DNA of 14,496 bases from Candidatus Levyibacteriota bacterium (GTDB lineage: Bacteria > Patescibacteriota > Microgenomatia > Levybacterales > UBA12049). The notes beneath the pieces were generated by a model. That model was given only the letters and a program-made list of their open reading frames with translations. It did no database searches and had not been told where the DNA came from. Where the stretch lies: positions 1-14,496 of the forward strand of contig CAIQLZ010000025.1 of NCBI GenBank assembly GCA_903872785.1, in the 5' to 3' direction. The translations under genes and the position numbers were made by a program. Below are positions 11,747 to 14,496 of the stretch, in pieces (position 1 is the stretch's first letter; each line of letters starts with the position of its first letter).

Positions 11747-12727
11747 ATGCAAATAGAATTTGTAATTATCGGAATTATAATTGTTTTAGGATTTATTCTT
11801 ATCTTATTTTTTTTCAATAAAAAACTTGCGGGCCTTGAGAAAAATAAACCTGATGCTGCGCTTCTGGAATGGCTTAGGTCTATGCAGTCAACTATAGACT
11901 CCTCCTCGACCCATATGGTTAAGACTTTGCAGGAAAATTCAAAACAGCTTAATGAGCGTTTAGACAGAGCAGCAACTGTTATCAGAGATGTCGGACATGA
12001 GGTTGGACAAATGAGCGAAATTGGCCGATCGATGAAAGAACTTCAGGATTTCTTAAAAAGTCCTAAGCTCCGCGGAAATATCGGAGAGCAGGTTTTAAAG
12101 GATCTTATTTCTCAAATGTTTCCCAAAAACAGTTTTCATATTCAATATCAATTTAAATCAGGAGAAAGAGTAGACGCCGCAATTCAAACCGATGCGGGAA
12201 TTTTGCCAATCGACTCCAAATTTCCGATGGAAAATTTTCAAAAAATGTCTAAAGCGGAAAATAATATTGATAAAAAATTGTTTGAAAAAGAATTTGCAAA
12301 AGATATAAAAAAACATATAATAGATATTGCTAATAAATATATTTTACCTGAAGAAGGAACAATGGATTTTGCCCTTATGTATGTACCAAGTGAATCCGTA
12401 TACTATGAATTAGTGAATATGCTAGACATTATGGATTTTGCAAAACAGTCACGCGTGTACGTTGTCTCACCTACAACGCTGTATGCTCATCTTCAGACGA
12501 TTCTTTTAGCTTTTGAGGGTAAAAAAATAGAGTCGAGATCCCGTGATCTTTTCAAAATGCTTCGGGCACTACAAGTAGATTTTCATAAGGTAGAAGAAAA
12601 TATGGCTGTTTTAGGAAGACACATTAACAATACTTCTTCTCAATTTGCCAATGTAAATACGGGTTTTTCTCAAATCGGTCAGAAAATTAACTCAACGAAA
12701 AATCTTGACAGACTGGAAGGGAGGTGA
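11747..12727 (+). CDS. rmuC: RmuC family DNA recombination/repair protein, short form
   Basis: RmuC limits inversions at short inverted repeats in E. coli and carries a PD-(D/E)xK nuclease-like core. This protein has 326 residues against about 475 in E. coli. Residues 4-24 are a transmembrane helix, about 35-105 a shortened coiled coil, then the RmuC domain: KLRGNIGEQVLKDLI (about 108-122), GERVDAAIQ with Asp143, and LPIDSKFPMENF with Asp156 and Lys158 forming the D...DxK pattern. The C-terminus includes ALMYVPSESVYYEL and VYVVSPTTLYAHLQTILLAF, both family-typical. The shortening is mainly in the N-terminal coiled coil. It has its own extended -10 promoter. Its last codons contain the ribosome-binding site of the cupredoxin-like gene, so the two are coupled. 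Confidence 0.92.
   Translation: MQIEFVIIGIIIVLGFILILFFFNKKLAGLEKNKPDAALLEWLRSMQSTIDSSSTHMVKTLQENSKQLNERLDRAATVIRDVGHEVGQMSEIGRSMKELQDFLKSPKLRGNIGEQVLKDLISQMFPKNSFHIQYQFKSGERVDAAIQTDAGILPIDSKFPMENFQKMSKAENNIDKKLFEKEFAKDIKKHIIDIANKYILPEEGTMDFALMYVPSESVYYELVNMLDIMDFAKQSRVYVVSPTTLYAHLQTILLAFEGKKIESRSRDLFKMLRALQVDFHKVEENMAVLGRHINNTSSQFANVNTGFSQIGQKINSTKNLDRLEGR
12719..12727 (+). promoter_or_regulatory. Strong Shine-Dalgarno site overlapping the rmuC stop
   Basis: GGGAGGTGA contains a full GGAGGTG anti-16S match, 7 nt from the ATG at 12732, and ends in the rmuC TGA stop. It fixes the cupredoxin-like start at 12732 and not at the in-frame ATG at 12705. It is the only near-consensus ribosome site in the window. 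Confidence 0.85.
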
Positions 12728-12731
12728 AAAA

Positions 12732-13190
12732 ATGAACAATAAAAAAATTTTAATAGCAATTATTTTGTTGATAGTGATTTTGGGAACATACGTTTTGGTT
12801 GGAAGTAAAAAAACCAGCCCAAAGCAAACAACTCAACTACCATCAACTCAACCGACATTAACTCAACCGACATCAACTGAGTCGGCAATAAAACCGATTG
12901 TTGTGAAAGAAGGAAATAACGTAATTACAAACGTTATTCTAACTAATATGGAATTCATGCCCAAGGATATAGTTATTAAAGCCGGATCAAAAGTGATGTG
13001 GATAAATAAAAGCGGAGCAACTGCAGATATTGAATCTGACAATCATCCAACCCATCTCTTATATCCATTCTTAAATCTTGGAAAATTTGAAAGTGGGACA
13101 ACGCTTCAAGCGGCATTTGAGAAAGCGGGAAAATATAGCTATCATAATGAACTCAATTTAAGCGAAATCGGAACCATAACAGTTCAGTAG
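12732..13190 (+). CDS. Cupredoxin-like exported protein lacking type 1 copper ligands
   Basis: 152 residues: signal anchor (4-24), a Thr/Gln/Pro linker made of 5-residue repeats (34-52), then a cupredoxin-like beta barrel (about 62-152) with MEFMPKDIVIKAGSKVMWIN (73-92) and a closing YSYHNELNLSEIGTITV (135-151). The first strand and the WxN turn are typical of plastocyanin-like domains. The copper-site positions are not: the usual P-H before the T-V strand is A-T (residues 96-97), the Cys/His/Met cluster of the last loop is replaced by N, E and L/E/I, and the protein has no cysteine. His105 and His108 (NHPTH) and His138 remain. It may be structural, or bind a metal in another way. It is coupled to rmuC by the strong ribosome site in the rmuC end. 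Confidence 0.78.
   Translation: MNNKKILIAIILLIVILGTYVLVGSKKTSPKQTTQLPSTQPTLTQPTSTESAIKPIVVKEGNNVITNVILTNMEFMPKDIVIKAGSKVMWINKSGATADIESDNHPTHLLYPFLNLGKFESGTTLQAAFEKAGKYSYHNELNLSEIGTITVQ
12831..12875 (+). repeat. 15-bp tandem repeat encoding the cupredoxin linker
   Basis: Three copies of a 15-nt unit beginning ACTCAAC (12831, 12846, 12861), with a decayed fourth from 12876. In frame they encode TQLPS, TQPTL, TQPTS and TESAI. This is a flexible extracellular spacer between the membrane anchor and the barrel, and its copy number probably varies between strains. Confidence 0.8.
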
Positions 13191-13195
13191 CATTG

Positions 13196-13204
13196 TGCTA
13201 AAAT
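13196..13204 (+). promoter_or_regulatory. Extended -10 promoter of the helicase gene
   Basis: TG-C-TAAAAT, the same form as the rmuC element, starting 6 nt after the cupredoxin stop. No -35 is evident. The expected start is near 13211, leaving about 45 nt of leader before the helicase ATG at 13256. Confidence 0.5.
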
Positions 13205-13210
13205 AGCTGC

Positions 13211-13246
13211 ATGATCCGCTCGACAAGTTTAGGGTCATAGTGAGAT
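13211..13246 (+). repeat. Degenerate palindromic element in the helicase leader
   Basis: ATGATCC (13211-13217) and GGGTCAT (13232-13238) can pair with one G-U, enclosing a 14-nt loop that contains CTCGACAAG. The core resembles the small TTCGACAAGCTCAGG-type palindromes common in many bacterial genomes (recalled from general knowledge, not searched). The same block holds a 9-codon frame (ATG 13211 to TAG 13238-13240) in phase with the helicase but closed by TAG, TGA and TAA. Confidence 0.4.
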
Positions 13247-13255
13247 AATTAAACT

Positions 13256-14496
13256 ATGACTGATAATAAAGCTTTAAATCCTCAACAGATTACAGCTATT
13301 AGACATTTTGTGGATCCGCTCTTAATCATTGCGGGTGCAGGAACAGGCAAAACCACAGTAATAACTGAGCGGATAAAATATTTAATACTCAAAAGAGGCA
13401 TGCTTCCCTCTCAAATTTTAGCTTTAACTTTTACGGATAAAGCGGCGCATGAAATGGAAGAACGTGTTGACGTAGCAATGCCTTATGGATATACCCAAAT
13501 GTGGATATCTACTTTTCATGCTTTTTGCGATAGAATTTTGCGCAATGATGCCCATGCAATAGGCCTTGATCCGGGATATAGGCTAATTTCTGAAACCGAA
13601 TCAATTCTTCTTCTCCGCAAAAACATTTTTAATATTGGGCTTAATCTCTTCAGACCGCTTGGGAATCCGACAAAATTTCTTGATGCGCTCTTAACTCATT
13701 TTTCAAGACTTAAAGACGAAGACGTATCTCCCAAAGAATACCTCCTCTGGGCTAAAAAGCAAAAAACTACAGAGGAAATGCAACAATATCTAGAATTAGC
13801 AGGCGCGTACAAAAAATATGAAGAATTAAAAATTAAGGAGTCTGTTATGGATTTTTCTGATCTTATTTCAAATACACTGCTTCTATTTAGAGAAAGAAAG
13901 AATATTTTAAAGAAATATCAATATCAATTTAAATTTATTTTAGTTGATGAATTCCAAGATACGAACTACGCTCAAAATGAATTAGCAATTGCTCTCGCCG
14001 GAAAAGACAAGAATATTACTGTAGTTGCAGATGACGATCAATCAATTTACAGATTTAGAGGAGCTGCTGTTTCAAACGTTTTACAATTTAAGAAAAGTTT
14101 CCCAAATGCGAAAATTGTTACTTTGAACAATAATTATAGATCTACTCAGCCAATTCTGGATGCAGCCTATCGGTTAATTCAGCATAATAACCCTAACCGT
14201 CTTGAAATAGTCGAAGGAATTGATAAAAAGCTACAAAGTCACTCTGTAGCTCCTAAAAGGGATATTGAATTAATCCATGAAGTAAAATCTGAAGACGAAG
14301 GAGATAAAATAGCGCGAACCATAAAAGAATTGACTAAAAATAAGTATCAATATCGTGATATTGCTATTTTGGTTCGGGCCAACAATCATGCAGGAATTAT
14401 CACAACTGCATTGCAAAGACACAAAATCCCTTTTCAATTTTTAGGTCCTGGGTATCTTTTTCAGCAGGAAGAAATAAAAGATTTAATTGCTTATCT
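13256..14496 (+). CDS. UvrD/PcrA-type superfamily 1 DNA helicase (3' end outside window)
   Basis: ATP-dependent 3'-5' DNA helicase of the UvrD/Rep/PcrA group, acting in repair and replication-fork restart. 413 codons are present and the frame is open at the window edge; full-length members have about 650-750 or more. Visible motifs: Q motif NPQQITAI (8-15), Walker A AGAGTGKT (26-33), motif Ia ALTFTDKAAHEMEERV (56-71), STFHAFC (85-91), MDFSDL (198-203), DEAD-like VDEFQDTN (230-237), motif III VVADDDQSIYRFRGA (256-270) and motif IV NNYRSTQPI (292-300). The usual ALTFTNKAA is ALTFTDKAA. The ATG at 13256 gives the normal N-terminus just ahead of the Q motif. It has its own extended -10 and follows the cupredoxin gene by 65 nt. 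Whether it is PcrA, UvrD or an AddA-like relative needs the missing C-terminus. Confidence 0.93.
   Translation, partial: MTDNKALNPQQITAIRHFVDPLLIIAGAGTGKTTVITERIKYLILKRGMLPSQILALTFTDKAAHEMEERVDVAMPYGYTQMWISTFHAFCDRILRNDAHAIGLDPGYRLISETESILLLRKNIFNIGLNLFRPLGNPTKFLDALLTHFSRLKDEDVSPKEYLLWAKKQKTTEEMQQYLELAGAYKKYEELKIKESVMDFSDLISNTLLLFRERKNILKKYQYQFKFILVDEFQDTNYAQNELAIALAGKDKNITVVADDDQSIYRFRGAAVSNVLQFKKSFPNAKIVTLNNNYRSTQPILDAAYRLIQHNNPNRLEIVEGIDKKLQSHSVAPKRDIELIHEVKSEDEGDKIARTIKELTKNKYQYRDIAILVRANNHAGIITTALQRHKIPFQFLGPGYLFQQEEIKDLIAY

Noticed and set aside
12705..12731. Cupredoxin-like start at ATG 12705
   Set aside because: A full GGAGGTG site is correctly spaced for ATG 12732 only, and the signal anchor begins there.
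1..14496. Alternative genetic code (TGA as glycine, as in Gracilibacteria/Absconditabacteria)
   Set aside because: TGA ends lysS, vanW, the DUF192 gene and rmuC at the positions expected from family lengths, so it is a stop here.

Overview
This is an AT-rich chromosomal segment (about one third G+C by eye) with very short intergenic gaps, small proteins, sparse Shine-Dalgarno sites and single transmembrane anchors in place of lipobox signals. Gene content and style (VanW with a YoaR-like domain, membrane-anchored solute-binding protein, ligand-poor cupredoxin, divergent HAM1, short RmuC) suggest a Candidate Phyla Radiation / Patescibacteria bacterium, most likely of the Microgenomates group. 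That placement is inference, because no rRNA gene is present. TGA acts as a normal stop in lysS, vanW, the DUF192 gene and rmuC, so the code is standard (table 11).

Layout: positions 17-8174 are on the minus strand and 8194 to the end on the plus strand, diverging from a roughly 50-bp promoter region at 8164-8214. The minus block, in order of transcription, is: solute-binding protein; a fused archaeal-type PPAT plus DUF359 dephospho-CoA kinase (11-bp overlap); greA with its own promoter and leader hairpin; an AMP-forming acetyl-CoA synthetase-like gene (5 nt after greA); then, from a separate -10 box, lysS, a HAM1/RdgB-like NTP pyrophosphatase (ATGA overlap) and serS (2-nt gap). The plus block is vanW, an RfaE2-like nucleotidyltransferase (ATGA overlap), a DUF192 protein (4-nt gap) and tsaD (20-bp overlap); then a 111-bp gap with a promoter, rmuC and a cupredoxin-like protein; then a promoter and a UvrD/PcrA-type helicase cut by the window edge.

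The genes cover translation (SerRS, LysRS, TsaD for t6A37), nucleotide-pool cleaning (HAM1), transcript elongation (GreA), CoA supply and acyl activation (PPAT-DPCK and Acs), cell surface (VanW, solute-binding protein, DUF192, cupredoxin) and DNA repair (RmuC, UvrD/PcrA). No CRISPR array, transposase, tRNA or rRNA was seen.

The most interesting points are: (1) one polypeptide that appears to carry the last two CoA-biosynthesis steps, both of archaeal type, in a bacterial context; (2) several tiny repeat or palindrome elements inside otherwise ordinary genes: a GC-rich palindrome next to a conserved motif of the kinase domain, a 7-nt-unit tandem repeat in the PPAT domain, a perfect 12-bp-arm palindrome in tsaD and a degenerate palindrome in the helicase leader. 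These resemble small elements that insert in frame and are tolerated as loops; (3) two promoters whose -10 box sits exactly 6 nt before the start codon, pointing to leaderless mRNAs; (4) overlapping divergent -10 boxes at the strand switch; (5) a terminator-like hairpin in the greA leader.
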